Assembly: GCA_019114785.1 (NCBI GenBank)
Contig: DXEV01000199.1
Location: forward strand, 1 to 48,866
Direction of reading: 5' to 3'
Length of the DNA stretch: 48,866 bases
From: Candidatus Anaerobiospirillum pullistercoris
GTDB taxonomy: Bacteria > Pseudomonadota > Gammaproteobacteria > Enterobacterales > Succinivibrionaceae
The notes beneath the pieces were generated by a model that was not told where the DNA came from, did no database searches, and saw nothing but the letters and a program-made list of their open reading frames with translations. This document shows, in pieces, positions 1-9,729 of the stretch. Both the position numbers and the translations under genes were made by a program. Within the stretch, counting starts at the first letter, position 1, and the number at the start of each line of letters is the position of its first letter.

Positions 1-725
<725 letters not shown>

Positions 726-1029
726 TTCTCTGCTAACTTAGTGGTGAGAAGAGTTAAGTGCGCTGTCGCGACTTAACCTCATATCTTTAGCCCATATCTT
801 TGAGCTTTTGCCTCAGGATATGGGCCATTCCCTCCCAGCCCTTTTCTTTTTCCTGCAATATCCAGCAATGGGCTGACTCCTCAATGGGCTGAGCGTAGAC
901 AACTAAGCTTAAGCTGAAGCTGAAGCTTAAACCGAAGCTGAATCAGAAGCTTTGCATTGCGCTAAGCCGCTGGGCTCGCCGCTCTGGTGCGAGCATGGGT
1001 GTTCTCTCTATTTTTACGAGATTTACTGC
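726..1029 (+). other. guaB-guaA spacer with hairpin and hexamer array
   Basis: No gene is seen. A 9-bp inverted repeat (790-798 with 827-835, arms GCCCATATC and GATATGGGC) lies after guaB. It is followed by a pyrimidine-rich stretch but no clean T-run, so it may be a weak terminator or a processing hairpin. A hexamer array at 905-952 lies in the presumed guaA leader. Confidence 0.5.
905..952 (+). repeat. in-phase 6-bp repeat, eight units
   Basis: Eight consecutive hexamers occupy 905-952: AAGCTT, AAGCTG, AAGCTG, AAGCTT, AAACCG, AAGCTG, AATCAG, AAGCTT. Six of the eight match AAGCTK. The array lies about 80 bases upstream of the guaA start. Confidence 0.8.
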
Positions 1030-2592
1030 ATGAGCAATATTCATTCAGAGAAGATCTTGATCCTCGATTTCGGTTCGCAGGTGACGCAGCTGATTGCCCG
1101 TCGTGTGCGCGAGATCGGTGTGTATTGCGAGATTTATCCTTTTGATGCTGATGTGGAGCGCTTAAAGGCTTTTGCTCCTCAGGGCATCATCTTATCCGGT
1201 GGCCCAGAGTCAACCACGGAAGCAGGTTCACCACGTGCTCCTGAGTGGGTCTTCAATGCAGGTGTGCCAGTGCTTGGTATTTGCTATGGCTTACAGACCA
1301 TGGCAGTGCAGTTAGGCGGTAAGGTCGAAGGCTCTAACTTACGTGAGTTTGGTTATGCCGCAGTAGATCTCAAGGCTCCATGCCCATTATTTGATGGCTT
1401 AAGTGATCACGATGGCCAAGCTCAGCTGGATGTGTGGATGAGTCATGGTGATAAGGTCACTGCTTTGCCAGAGGGCTTTGTGACTGTGGGCTCGACCGAC
1501 ACCTGCCCATATGCCGCTGTTTACAATGCTGAGCGCAATTTCTTTGGTGTGCAATTCCACCCAGAGGTGACTCATACCAAGCAAGGTGGTGAGATGCTGC
1601 GTCGCTTTGTGATTGACGTATGTCATTTACAAGGCCTGTGGTCGCCAAGCGCCATTATTGAAGATGCAGTGCAGCGCATTCGTGAGCAAGTTGGCAGCTC
1701 TAAGGTGTTATTAGGCTTATCCGGTGGTGTGGATTCATCGGTGACAGCTCTGCTCTTACACCGCGCCATTGGAGAGCAATTAGTCTGCGTGTTCGTGGAC
1801 AACGGCTTACTGCGTCTGAACGAGGGCCAGCAAGTACAGGAGATGTTCAAGGGCTTAGGCTTAAACATCGTATATGCCGATGCCTCTGAGCGTTTCTTAT
1901 CTGCCTTAAAGGGTATTTCTGATCCAGAGGCTAAGCGTAAGGCCATTGGTCATACCTTTATCGATGTCTTTGCTGATGAAGCTCGTAAGTTAGATGGTGT
2001 GGACTTCTTAGCCCAAGGCACGATCTATCCTGATGTGGTGGAATCTGCCCAGACTAAGAGTGGTAAGGCTCACGTGATCAAGTCGCACCACAATGTGGGT
2101 GGTTTACCAGAGGACTTAAAGTTCCAGCTGGTGGAGCCACTGCGCGAGCTCTTTAAAGACGAAGTGCGTAAGATCGGTGTTGAGTTAGGTCTGCCAGTGA
2201 AGATGGTGCAACGTCACCCATTCCCAGGCCCAGGCTTAGGCGTGCGCGTTTTAGGTGAGGTTAAGAAGGAATACCTCGACTTGCTGCGTCAGGCTGATGC
2301 TATCTTCATGGAAGAGCTCAACAACAGCGGTTGGTACGATCAAGTCAGCCAAGCCTTTACCGTGTTCTTACCAGTGCGCTCTGTCGGTGTGATGGGTGAT
2401 GGCCGTCGCTATGATTATGTTGTGTGCTTACGTGCAGTGAAGACGATCGACTTCATGACTGCTAAGTGGGCTGAGTTGCCATATGAGCTCTTAGGTCGAG
2501 TCTCTAACCGTATCATCAATGAGGTGAATGGTATTTCCCGCGTCTGCTATGACGTATCGGGCAAGCCACCAGCAACCATTGAATGGGAATAA
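1030..2592 (+). CDS. guaA: GMP synthase (glutamine-hydrolysing)
   Basis: GuaA converts XMP, ATP and glutamine to GMP in the cytoplasm. From the ATG at 1030 the product is 520 residues, close to E. coli GuaA (525). The frame stays open upstream to an ATG at 952, but homology starts at [17 protein letters not shown], so 1030 is preferred. The N-terminal class I glutamine amidotransferase domain has its nucleophile in GICYGLQ (Cys85) and the His177/Glu179 dyad in FHPEV. The ATP-pyrophosphatase P-loop SGGVDSS starts at Ser231. The C-terminal dimerisation domain ends in the family-typical PPATIEWE. The Shine-Dalgarno sequence is weak. It is cotranscribed with, or at least follows, guaB and is closed by the terminator at 2680-2718. 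Confidence 0.97.
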   Translation: MSNIHSEKILILDFGSQVTQLIARRVREIGVYCEIYPFDADVERLKAFAPQGIILSGGPESTTEAGSPRAPEWVFNAGVPVLGICYGLQTMAVQLGGKVEGSNLREFGYAAVDLKAPCPLFDGLSDHDGQAQLDVWMSHGDKVTALPEGFVTVGSTDTCPYAAVYNAERNFFGVQFHPEVTHTKQGGEMLRRFVIDVCHLQGLWSPSAIIEDAVQRIREQVGSSKVLLGLSGGVDSSVTALLLHRAIGEQLVCVFVDNGLLRLNEGQQVQEMFKGLGLNIVYADASERFLSALKGISDPEAKRKAIGHTFIDVFADEARKLDGVDFLAQGTIYPDVVESAQTKSGKAHVIKSHHNVGGLPEDLKFQLVEPLRELFKDEVRKIGVELGLPVKMVQRHPFPGPGLGVRVLGEVKKEYLDLLRQADAIFMEELNNSGWYDQVSQAFTVFLPVRSVGVMGDGRRYDYVVCLRAVKTIDFMTAKWAELPYELLGRVSNRIINEVNGISRVCYDVSGKPPATIEWE

Positions 2593-2679
2593 TTCATGGA
2601 CTCCAAAAGCTGTTGGCTTAGCTGAAAGCTCAGCACTAACAGCTTTGTGACCTTGGGGCCAAAGATTGGCCCCAACGAG

Positions 2680-2718
2680 AAAGGGCTACTCAATTCTTGT
2701 CATTGGGTGGCCCTTTTT
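2680..2718 (+). terminator. intrinsic terminator of guaA
   Basis: A 14-bp stem (2680-2693 with 2703-2716, including two G-U pairs) and a 9-base loop are followed by a T-rich tail. A second inverted repeat just upstream (TTGGGGCC/GGCCCCAA, 2653-2675) may add to it. Confidence 0.85.
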
Positions 2719-2819
2719 ACTTTTCTGAGCCAGAGTATGCCTATGGCAGATGGAGCTGGGTAGCAGGCCATGTGCAAGAGCGGCTCAGTTTTGTTGTCGC
2801 GAGTCCAAACTCTGAGGGC

Positions 2820-4433
2820 TTAGTCGCTATCTTCTGGTGCCGCATATGGTTGATAACCTACGAGCTCTGGAGGGTTTTGGGAGATCGTGGCATTGGCAGG
2901 CCCAGCCGACATGTTAGGAATTGACGGATCTTGGGGCATTTGGTTGGCCATAGGAGCCATAGGAATAGCATTCGGGTTGGCCTGATTTTCTGGGTAGCCA
3001 CCGCCATTGAGCTCGTTGATCTCCTTGCCTAATAACTCGTAAAGCAAGATAGCCTCATTGAACGACATAGCAAAGCCTTTACCAGTGCACTCATGGTTAG
3101 GGCCCCATTCACGGAGGTCGTATTTGGCTATGCCATGATTCCAGATGATCAAATTGAGCTCACGGGTTTTTCTGCTAGTCGAGTTAGGGTTAATGATGCC
3201 GATGTGCTTGACGATCTCGCGGGTAACAGTGCTTTTTTCTTTGTTACCGTAGGAGCCCTGACGGTTGTAAGAGCCGTTGTAGGTGTTGTTATTGGCGGAT
3301 GAGCCGTTGTAGCGGCTATTACGCGAGTAGTTGCGAAATTGGGAGTTATTACCGAAGTTGTTATAACTGCCATAAGGTATGGTGTTTTGCCCACCTAAGG
3401 CTTGGGGAGGGTTGGTCATAGCACTCTGATTAGCCTGCATAGGCGGCATGGCCGGTATATTCTGCTGAGGAGGCATCGGAGCCATTGGGGCCATTGGGGC
3501 CATAGCCTGCACCGGTTGAGTAGGGGCAAAGTAGTTGTTAGCGCCCACGTTGCCCATACCGCTGTTAGGAGGGGTGCTCACAGGATTTGAGTTGCCATAG
3601 AACCCATTACCTTGGCCGTTAGGGTAGGCAGGCGTTGGAGCGGCGGTAGGGTTAGGGGACATAGGGGCAAATTGATTGCCCTGATAGGCTTGGTTGTTAT
3701 TGCCCACAGGAAAAGAACCCTGCATCTGATTAGGAGCAGGTGAGTTGTCTTGGCCTTGGTAGGCTGGGGTGTTGGGAGAGGATTGGTAGTTAGGATTAGA
3801 TTCAGCCATCTTAGTATTACCGGTGCTTGCAGAGATCGGAGTGATAGGACTTACTGAAAACTGAGTAGATGGACTCAGAGTATTCACAGCCGAAGTCGGG
3901 TTAGGAGCTGTGGTGTTAGCTGAGTCGGGAACAGCATGGGCTGAGGTGTCTATGCTGTTGGTCTGTGAGGTACTGGCAGCGGAGCCGGATGCGGAAGCAG
4001 GGGCAGGCGCAGTAGTTGGGTTTGAAGCTGAAGCTATACCAATATTCATGTTGGTATAGGTGTCAGAGGCCATAGCGTTAGTAGCGTTGGTACTCTCGAC
4101 AGTAGCCGAGCTGGTATCCGCGCTAGCATTGGCGTCAGGCGCAGTAGAGGTATCCGTGTTGGTGCTCTCAGCAGGGGTAGAACAGGCATCCGCGCCAGTA
4201 TTGGCGTCAGGCGTAGCAGTGGTGGTTGTGTTACTACTTTCGCCAGAGACGTCAGCGACGTCAGGGGCTGTACCGGCAGCTGGAGCAGTAGTTTGCTCTG
4301 GGCCTGTGTCTTCTGAGACGGGATTTTGGGGCTGGCTTTCTTGCGGGGCATTGGCGTCGAGCTCCGACGTCGGTATGTTACTCACAAGATCACTGGCCCC
4401 AAACATGATGTTGTTTGAGGAAAGCTTATCCAT
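2820..4433 (-). CDS. Long disordered protein with C-terminal PC4/YdbC-like nucleic-acid-binding domain
   Basis: The product is 537 residues. Roughly residues 1-390 are low complexity: first Ser/Thr/Ala/Asp-rich with imperfect repeats around 'STNTDTSTAPDANA', then Pro/Met/Asn/Gln-rich, then a Tyr/Arg/Asn/Ser stretch with YSRNSRY and YNGSYNRQGSY. At about residues 405-475 (genomic 3010-3225) is a compact domain with RELNLIIWNHG, KYDLREWGPNHE and GKGFAMSFNEAILLYELL. This matches the pattern of YdbC-type bacterial PC4 homologues, which bind single-stranded nucleic acid (known motif KYDIRxWSPDHEKMGKG). A Pro/Met/Asn-rich tail of about 65 residues follows. No signal peptide or membrane segment is seen, so it is probably cytoplasmic. 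The gene stands alone, facing away from the srf operon. The start is taken at the first ATG; an ATG nine codons later is possible. The domain call is fairly secure. Function is inferred as a nucleic-acid-binding, possibly condensate-forming protein. Confidence 0.75.
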   Translation of the reverse strand: MDKLSSNNIMFGASDLVSNIPTSELDANAPQESQPQNPVSEDTGPEQTTAPAAGTAPDVADVSGESSNTTTTATPDANTGADACSTPAESTNTDTSTAPDANASADTSSATVESTNATNAMASDTYTNMNIGIASASNPTTAPAPASASGSAASTSQTNSIDTSAHAVPDSANTTAPNPTSAVNTLSPSTQFSVSPITPISASTGNTKMAESNPNYQSSPNTPAYQGQDNSPAPNQMQGSFPVGNNNQAYQGNQFAPMSPNPTAAPTPAYPNGQGNGFYGNSNPVSTPPNSGMGNVGANNYFAPTQPVQAMAPMAPMAPMPPQQNIPAMPPMQANQSAMTNPPQALGGQNTIPYGSYNNFGNNSQFRNYSRNSRYNGSSANNNTYNGSYNRQGSYGNKEKSTVTREIVKHIGIINPNSTSRKTRELNLIIWNHGIAKYDLREWGPNHECTGKGFAMSFNEAILLYELLGKEINELNGGGYPENQANPNAIPMAPMANQMPQDPSIPNMSAGPANATISQNPPELVGYQPYAAPEDSD

Positions 4434-5176
4434 AGATGATTGTGGCGCGGATCCCTAAGAATCAACTCGGGGCACAAGCGCCGTCTCCTTTGGTCGCGTG
4501 CATATAGAGCAGATCGATTGCGCACTAGCGGTAAAACTACGGAGCGCTTCGATCTATTAGAGGTCAGGTAGTGCAAGGAAAAGCAGTTTCTGGCCTGTCT
4601 GCTTTTGAGCATAAGCCCCTCAAGTTATGGCTTGTTTCGTAACTGTTTCACTCACACGCAACTAAGGCGTGACAGCCGCATTCGACCGTGCAATTTTTTC
4701 TAAAAAAATTTTCAGGTGGTTTCCGCCCCATAAGATCAAGGCTTAGCGCTAGTCTGGTTTCTTCTTCTGTTTGCAAAGATGCGTATACGCGCATAACCTA
4801 ACTTTTTATGCCTAAGAGCTCTGGGCAGTTAGCCGTGGCGCTGCAAGCTTATTCCTTGGCCTTTATAGGCCTCTAGCAGGCTAAGGCCTTATATGCCTCA
4901 TGTGCCTACAAATTGTGAGCAGGCCGAAAGTAGGGGCCTTAGGCCTACTCACGGTGCTATTTCTTTGTTTTGCCAGCAGGGTGTAGGGACAGTGATGAGG
5001 TGGAAGCCACCCATCAACAGCAAAGTAGGGCCCCAAGGTGAATGATTTGACGCTGGTGGCTTTGGTGGGCCATGGGGCCTCTGGGGGTCATGGGTAAAAG
5101 TGGGGGCCTTTGGTGTAGCTAGGATTGCGGTTAAGTGTGGGCCTGTTTTGTCGCGGTTTTGCTTTTTCTATGCCGC

Positions 5177-5204
5177 TTGGCTGCTTTTAGACTGTCCGTA
5201 TAAT
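5177..5204 (+). promoter_or_regulatory. candidate sigma-70 promoter of the srf operon
   Basis: A perfect TATAAT at 5199-5204 is preceded after 16 bases by TTGGCT at 5177-5182 (4 of 6 to consensus). A second candidate, an extended -10 (TG-A-TAGAAT, 5229-5237), lies 30 bases further down. Either would give a 5' leader of about 300 bases before the srfB start. No experimental support. Confidence 0.45.
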
Positions 5205-5259
5205 TTTGCAACATGTGCCTTTTTCTCATGATAGAATGAATCTTGTGAAGGAGTCCCCT

Positions 5260-5295
5260 TTGTCTGATCTCCCTTGGTTGTGGAGAGCGATCTGA
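5260..5295 (+). CDS. possible 11-residue leader peptide upstream of srfB
   Basis: A strong Shine-Dalgarno sequence, GAAGGAG (5247-5253), lies six bases before a TTG that opens an 11-codon frame, MSDLPWLWRAI, ending at TGA 5293-5295. This is the best ribosome-binding signal between the promoter candidates and srfB. It could be a regulatory leader ORF or a chance match. Two Trp codons in eleven is noteworthy, but no attenuator structure was identified. Confidence 0.25.
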   Translation: MSDLPWLWRAI

Positions 5296-5365
5296 GGGTG
5301 ATTGCAACTCAAATGAACGTAGTGGGTTCTCGGCGCTACAAAACCTAGACTTGAGCTTATGCTCA

Positions 5366-5401
5366 ATGAGCTCCATGGGCTCCATGAGCTCCATGAGCTC
5401 T
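5366..5401 (+). repeat. four tandem copies of a 9-bp unit in the srfB leader
   Basis: Units ATGAGCTCC (5366), ATGGGCTCC (5375), ATGAGCTCC (5384) and ATGAGCTCT (5393) lie head to tail. Three contain the palindrome GAGCTC. They sit between the promoter candidates and the srfB start. Confidence 0.85.
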
Positions 5402-5530
5402 ATTGTCTAGGGGATGTCCTAGGATTTGCGGCCTAGGCTTTAAGTTTGCTGCATGCTGCTTGCTGTTTGCTGGGAGGTCTGCCGCTTACGGAAACAGTGT
5501 TTCCGAGACTTTTTTGGGGATAACAAGGTT

Positions 5531-8500
5531 ATGTACCCTGACATTGTGCCTAATGAAGGTAATATCCAGTTAGTCCAAAACTCTGGTATTCAGTTCGTCG
5601 ACTACGACGTCATGGTCGATTGGAAATCCAAAGACAATCTCAGTGTGATTAGAGCCATAGAAGAAGGTTACTTCAAGAAGTTCCCTGGCTCTAAAGATGA
5701 GCCTTTAGTGCGCTTGGTACCAAAGTTCAGCACTGAGGTCTCTTATTGGGATCCTTTAAGTGATCGCGTGGTTGATCCCTCAACTGCCAATTACACTGTC
5801 CGTTTGCGTGATTCCTTAAAGCTCTATAACGGAGTTTGGTTCCCTGTCCCTTATATCCCTGAGCATATTGATGAATCCCACTATGGCCCAATCAATTGGG
5901 TGCGCGCTCGTATTGTCAAAGTTACGGATCAAGCTGCTATTGATCAGTATCTGATTGCTCATGGAGAAAAGCCAGTCTTAAGCCCAAATGCGGTACAGTA
6001 TGACGAGGCTTTAGCCCCTTCCCAGACCTCTTCTCTTAATGCTTCTATCTCTTCGACTTCAGCTGAAGCTCAATTACCACGCAGTGCTTTTGCGCGTGTG
6101 GCTGGCGCTTTTAATAACGTTATTGGTGGTGGCAATGGCAAAGAGCCACGTGAGTACTACCGTGTAGTGCTGGCCTTTGACACCAACACCCAAGAGTACG
6201 ATGACTTCAGTGGCTACTTTGCCCCAACCGAGCGTGATGTAGAATCTGGCATCAACTTTAAGCTTGGCTATACTGCCGATAAGTGTCAGCCTTTCTTAAA
6301 GAGCGTGAACGATGGCCTGCCTTGGGTCAATGAGTGGATCCAATCTGTTTTCCGTGATCTCTACCGTGAGCGCGTCGAGCCAAAGATCTCTCGTGAAGAG
6401 CTAGATGGCCTCATGGAGCAAGAGCATGCTCATGAGTCGCACTATCTCAATGTGCTAGCCTTCATTGGTTTCATGATCAATCCGGCTCCAGTACGCTTCA
6501 TTGCCAACCACACGCGCAATGTTTCGGTTGGCTCGTCTAAAGTCGTGGATGTCAGTCTGATCCTTGATATCGGCAATGCTCGTTCCTGCGGCATTATGGT
6601 GGAGAATCACCCTAATGTTACCCGTGGCGATGACGACTTTTCTGATACCTATGTGCTGACTTTGCGCGATCTCAATGCCCCAGAGCAGGTGTACAACGAG
6701 CCTTTTGTCAGCCGCATTGAGTTCTCTAAGCCTGATTTTGATTATGACAATCGCTCAGCGCGCTCGGGCCGTCCTGATGCTTTTAATTGGCCGTCCATGG
6801 TGCGTGTTGGGCCAGAGGCCGAAAAGCTTTCTGCCCACCGTGAGGGCAATGAAGGCAGCACCGGCTTAACTTCACCTAAACGTTATCTGTGGAATACCGA
6901 TCCACTGACCAATGATCACTGGGTCTTTAATAACTACTCCTATCTGATCGATAGCAATCAATTGCGCACCCAGCGTAAAACGCAGACTCAGCGTGCTTAT
7001 CTCAATACCATTGGTACTTACTTCAATACTGAGGGTAAGGCCTACTTTGCCTTAGATAAGGACGATAATTGCTTCGATAACCTCGAGTCGCGTTATTCCA
7101 ACCATTCCACCATGACCTTTATGCTCATTGAGATCATCTTGCAGGCTATGGTGCAGATGAACTCGGTGGCTCAGCGTCGGCAATGTAATTCTAGTGATGC
7201 GCCACGCCGTCTTAAGGCCATTATTCTGACCACGCCACCAAGCATGCCAGCAGAGGAGCGTGAGCTCTATCGTGCTTGTGTCTATGAGGCCATCGGTATT
7301 TTGTGGAAGAGCTTAGGCTTTGATCAGAGCTCACCACAGAAGTTCTATTTTGGTAAGAATCGTGATGCCAATGACGACTCTGTCCCAGAGATCAACCCTC
7401 CTGTACCTGAGATCTATATGGATTGGAATGAGGCTGAGGCTGGTCAGGTGGTCTACATCTACAACGAAAGCCAAAAGGTCTTCCGTGGTCACTGTAAGGA
7501 CTTCATTCGTTATTTGCGGCGACCAACGATCAGCACTCGTATTGCCGAGCGCTTAGTCGATGATGAGGGTAATCCTTTGCTGTCGACGCGTATTGCTTCG
7601 CTGGATATTGGTGGTGGTACCACTGATCTGGTGATCAAGGACTACACCTTTAAGGCCAATGAAGCCGACAACGCCGCTGACATCATTCCTAAGGACGTCT
7701 ATAACGACGGCTTTAAGATCGCCGGTGATGACATTCTCCATGACCTGATCAAAGAATGTATCATGCCGCGTTTGGCCTACACTTTAGTACGTCATGGCAT
7801 TAAGTACCGCCCTGTGTTGCAGCAGTTGGTGGGTGAGAACAATACGGGTAATGTGCGCAATGAGATGCTCCGTGCGCAGCTGACCCAGCAGATCTTTGTC
7901 AAGATCGCTTATAAGATCCTGTTCCACTTAGAGCACTTAGATCCTTTAGCGGTCTCGTGCAAGGTGGTGGGTACAGTGCAGGATTTCATTAACGATACCG
8001 AGAGCAATCCGTCTTTACCAGTTACAGTGAAGCGTCCAGGGCCATATGAGCAGCCAAATCCAGAGGTCGTAGCCTTTGTGGACGGCATTATGGGCCGTTA
8101 CCTCAACGGCTTTAAGATCATGGACTTCAAGCTCTCCTTTGACATTGCCCAGATCAATCGCGCCTTGGTCGCCGGAAGTAAGTTCAATATTGTGCGTGTG
8201 CTCTCTAAGCTGGCCGAGGTGCTTGCCTCTTACGATTGTGACTTGCTCTTGCTCACTGGACGTTCGTCCAAGTTACCGGCAATCCGTTCGTTCTTTATGC
8301 AGCGTCTGTCTTTGCCAAGCTCACGCATTTTGCCAATGCACACCTATCGCTGCGATACGTGGTACCCATTTAAGCGCGATGGCGAGTACATTGGCGATCC
8401 AAAGACCACGGCTTCGGTCGGTGCGCTCTTGTGTTATCTGCGTTTGTCGCACGATAAGTTCCCTAACTTCCGCTTCTATTCCTACCCAGAGGATGTGACC

Positions 8501-9643
8501 AACAATGCCCATTATGTGGGTATTTTGGATAACTCCAACATGATCAGTGATTCGTCGGTGCTCTACAAGTACGAGTCGTCCAACTTGGTGGCTCGTAAGA
8601 ACATGACGAATGAGGAAGACGAAGAGTCCAATTTCATCCCATACAAGCGCGATGACGACGCCTTTAAGACGCAGCTTTCGGTTGAGTTAGGCTATCGCTT
8701 GCTAGATGATCCTGAGGTTGAGGCTACTCCGCTGTATAAGATCGAGGCCTTCAATGACGTGGAGGAGATCCAAAAGCTCAAGCAAGCTCGTGTGCTGAGC
8801 TATAACGATCTGACCCGCGAAGAGATCACGGCTCTGTTTGACCAAATTGAGGATCCTGAGGTCTACAACAAGTATCACTCGCAGGTGATGCCGCTGCTGG
8901 AGCGTTATGAGCAGTTAAAGCAGGAAGCTCAAGCTAGTGGCCTTGCTGACACCACGACAAATAGTGGCGATTTGGCGCAGCAATTCCCAGTGCTCGATGT
9001 GCATAGGATTGCAGCTCAAGATCCTGTGGTCATGGATTTAAAGGTGCGGCTTGAGAGTGAGCTGCAAGCTGCGGCTCAAGCTGAGGCTGAGGCTCAAGTG
9101 GAGAAGCCTAGCGGCTTAAAGAGCCTCTTTGGTGGTAAGGACAAGTACGAGCAAGACATGCAAGCGGTACAGAGCGCTATCTTCCAAGAGCGTTATGAGA
9201 CCGAAGTGACGCAAAAGCTGCTTGATTTTGTAGTGCAACAGCAGCAGCAAGATCAGAGTGAGCTGCAGGCTCTGGAAAATCAGCTCCATTCGCTCCTGAA
9301 TGAGGCGATTGATGCCAATATTGAGCAGCTCCGTCTCAGCTGTGAGCAGGGCTTTGAGCAATTGCGGCGTAAGCTCGATATTGAGCGTGTGCAGTTTAAG
9401 GTGACGCTGAAGACGGTCAATAAGCACTCGCCTTATCCTGTTGCCTTTATTAAGGCCAGCTTGCCGCATTTACGGCAGGTGGAGACCTTCCAGCTGGAGC
9501 GCGTCGAGATTGAAAACTCCAGTGGTAATTTCACGCGTTACTTCAGAATGTACCTTAAGACCATCTCGGGGGCTAAGGTGAAGTACTTCATGGATAGCGG
9601 TGCCATTGATCTCAATGGCGTTAACCCTCGTTTTATTCTGTAG
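5531..9643 (+). CDS. srfB: SrfB-family protein: Hsp70/actin-fold ATPase with coiled-coil C-terminus
   Basis: The product is 1370 residues from the ATG at 5531, where MYPDIVPNEGN follows a purine-rich GGGGATAAC. An ATG at 5453 adds 26 residues that look non-native. The protein carries the nucleotide-binding signatures of the Hsp70/actin superfamily: phosphate-1 LILDIGNARS (Asp346), phosphate-2 LDIGGGTTDL (Asp692) and an adenosine-type LLLTGRSSKLPAIR (Gly910). The segments FVDYDVMVDWKSKDNL and GLTSPKRYLWNTDPL fit the SrfB virulence-factor family of Salmonella (an SsrB-regulated locus), whose biochemical role is not established. Beyond about residue 1085 are Gln/Glu-rich coiled coils (EQLKQEAQ, QQQQQDQSELQALENQL), then a C-terminal beta-rich segment. 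No signal peptide is seen, so it is cytoplasmic. It is the first large gene of the operon; srfC follows 86 bases downstream. Partner, cargo and actual ATPase activity are unknown. Confidence 0.85.
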   Translation: MYPDIVPNEGNIQLVQNSGIQFVDYDVMVDWKSKDNLSVIRAIEEGYFKKFPGSKDEPLVRLVPKFSTEVSYWDPLSDRVVDPSTANYTVRLRDSLKLYNGVWFPVPYIPEHIDESHYGPINWVRARIVKVTDQAAIDQYLIAHGEKPVLSPNAVQYDEALAPSQTSSLNASISSTSAEAQLPRSAFARVAGAFNNVIGGGNGKEPREYYRVVLAFDTNTQEYDDFSGYFAPTERDVESGINFKLGYTADKCQPFLKSVNDGLPWVNEWIQSVFRDLYRERVEPKISREELDGLMEQEHAHESHYLNVLAFIGFMINPAPVRFIANHTRNVSVGSSKVVDVSLILDIGNARSCGIMVENHPNVTRGDDDFSDTYVLTLRDLNAPEQVYNEPFVSRIEFSKPDFDYDNRSARSGRPDAFNWPSMVRVGPEAEKLSAHREGNEGSTGLTSPKRYLWNTDPLTNDHWVFNNYSYLIDSNQLRTQRKTQTQRAYLNTIGTYFNTEGKAYFALDKDDNCFDNLESRYSNHSTMTFMLIEIILQAMVQMNSVAQRRQCNSSDAPRRLKAIILTTPPSMPAEERELYRACVYEAIGILWKSLGFDQSSPQKFYFGKNRDANDDSVPEINPPVPEIYMDWNEAEAGQVVYIYNESQKVFRGHCKDFIRYLRRPTISTRIAERLVDDEGNPLLSTRIASLDIGGGTTDLVIKDYTFKANEADNAADIIPKDVYNDGFKIAGDDILHDLIKECIMPRLAYTLVRHGIKYRPVLQQLVGENNTGNVRNEMLRAQLTQQIFVKIAYKILFHLEHLDPLAVSCKVVGTVQDFINDTESNPSLPVTVKRPGPYEQPNPEVVAFVDGIMGRYLNGFKIMDFKLSFDIAQINRALVAGSKFNIVRVLSKLAEVLASYDCDLLLLTGRSSKLPAIRSFFMQRLSLPSSRILPMHTYRCDTWYPFKRDGEYIGDPKTTASVGALLCYLRLSHDKFPNFRFYSYPEDVTNNAHYVGILDNSNMISDSSVLYKYESSNLVARKNMTNEEDEESNFIPYKRDDDAFKTQLSVELGYRLLDDPEVEATPLYKIEAFNDVEEIQKLKQARVLSYNDLTREEITALFDQIEDPEVYNKYHSQVMPLLERYEQLKQEAQASGLADTTTNSGDLAQQFPVLDVHRIAAQDPVVMDLKVRLESELQAAAQAEAEAQVEKPSGLKSLFGGKDKYEQDMQAVQSAIFQERYETEVTQKLLDFVVQQQQQDQSELQALENQLHSLLNEAIDANIEQLRLSCEQGFEQLRRKLDIERVQFKVTLKTVNKHSPYPVAFIKASLPHLRQVETFQLERVEIENSSGNFTRYFRMYLKTISGAKVKYFMDSGAIDLNGVNPRFIL

Positions 9644-9729
9644 TTTCATCCACACGGTCTGCTCCGGATCTCTCTATTTGTTTGTTATGAGTTCGAGTGC
9701 AGGCCGTAATGAGAGCGAGTTGATTAAAA

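Larger units (their letters stand above)
4434..5530. other. 1.1-kb divergent intergenic region
   Basis: I see no convincing gene of normal size. Contents include a hairpin that could act on either strand (AAAAGCAG 4579-4586 with CTGCTTTT 4599-4606), a GCGTATACGC palindrome at 4781-4790, and several GGCC/AGGCCT words at 4855-5120, for example a GTAGG/CCTAC hairpin near 4934. The srf promoter candidates, a possible leader ORF and a 9-bp tandem repeat (listed separately) occupy the right end. Confidence 0.6.

Noticed and set aside
4060-4458. 132-codon plus-strand open frame
   Set aside because: It is the antisense of the Ser/Thr/Ala repeat region of the minus-strand PC4-domain gene; its Val/Ala/Ser monotony comes from that repeat.
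5453-5530. ATG 5453 as the srfB start
   Set aside because: No ribosome-binding site, and the 26 added residues are Cys/Leu-rich and unlike the rest; ATG 5531 is better.
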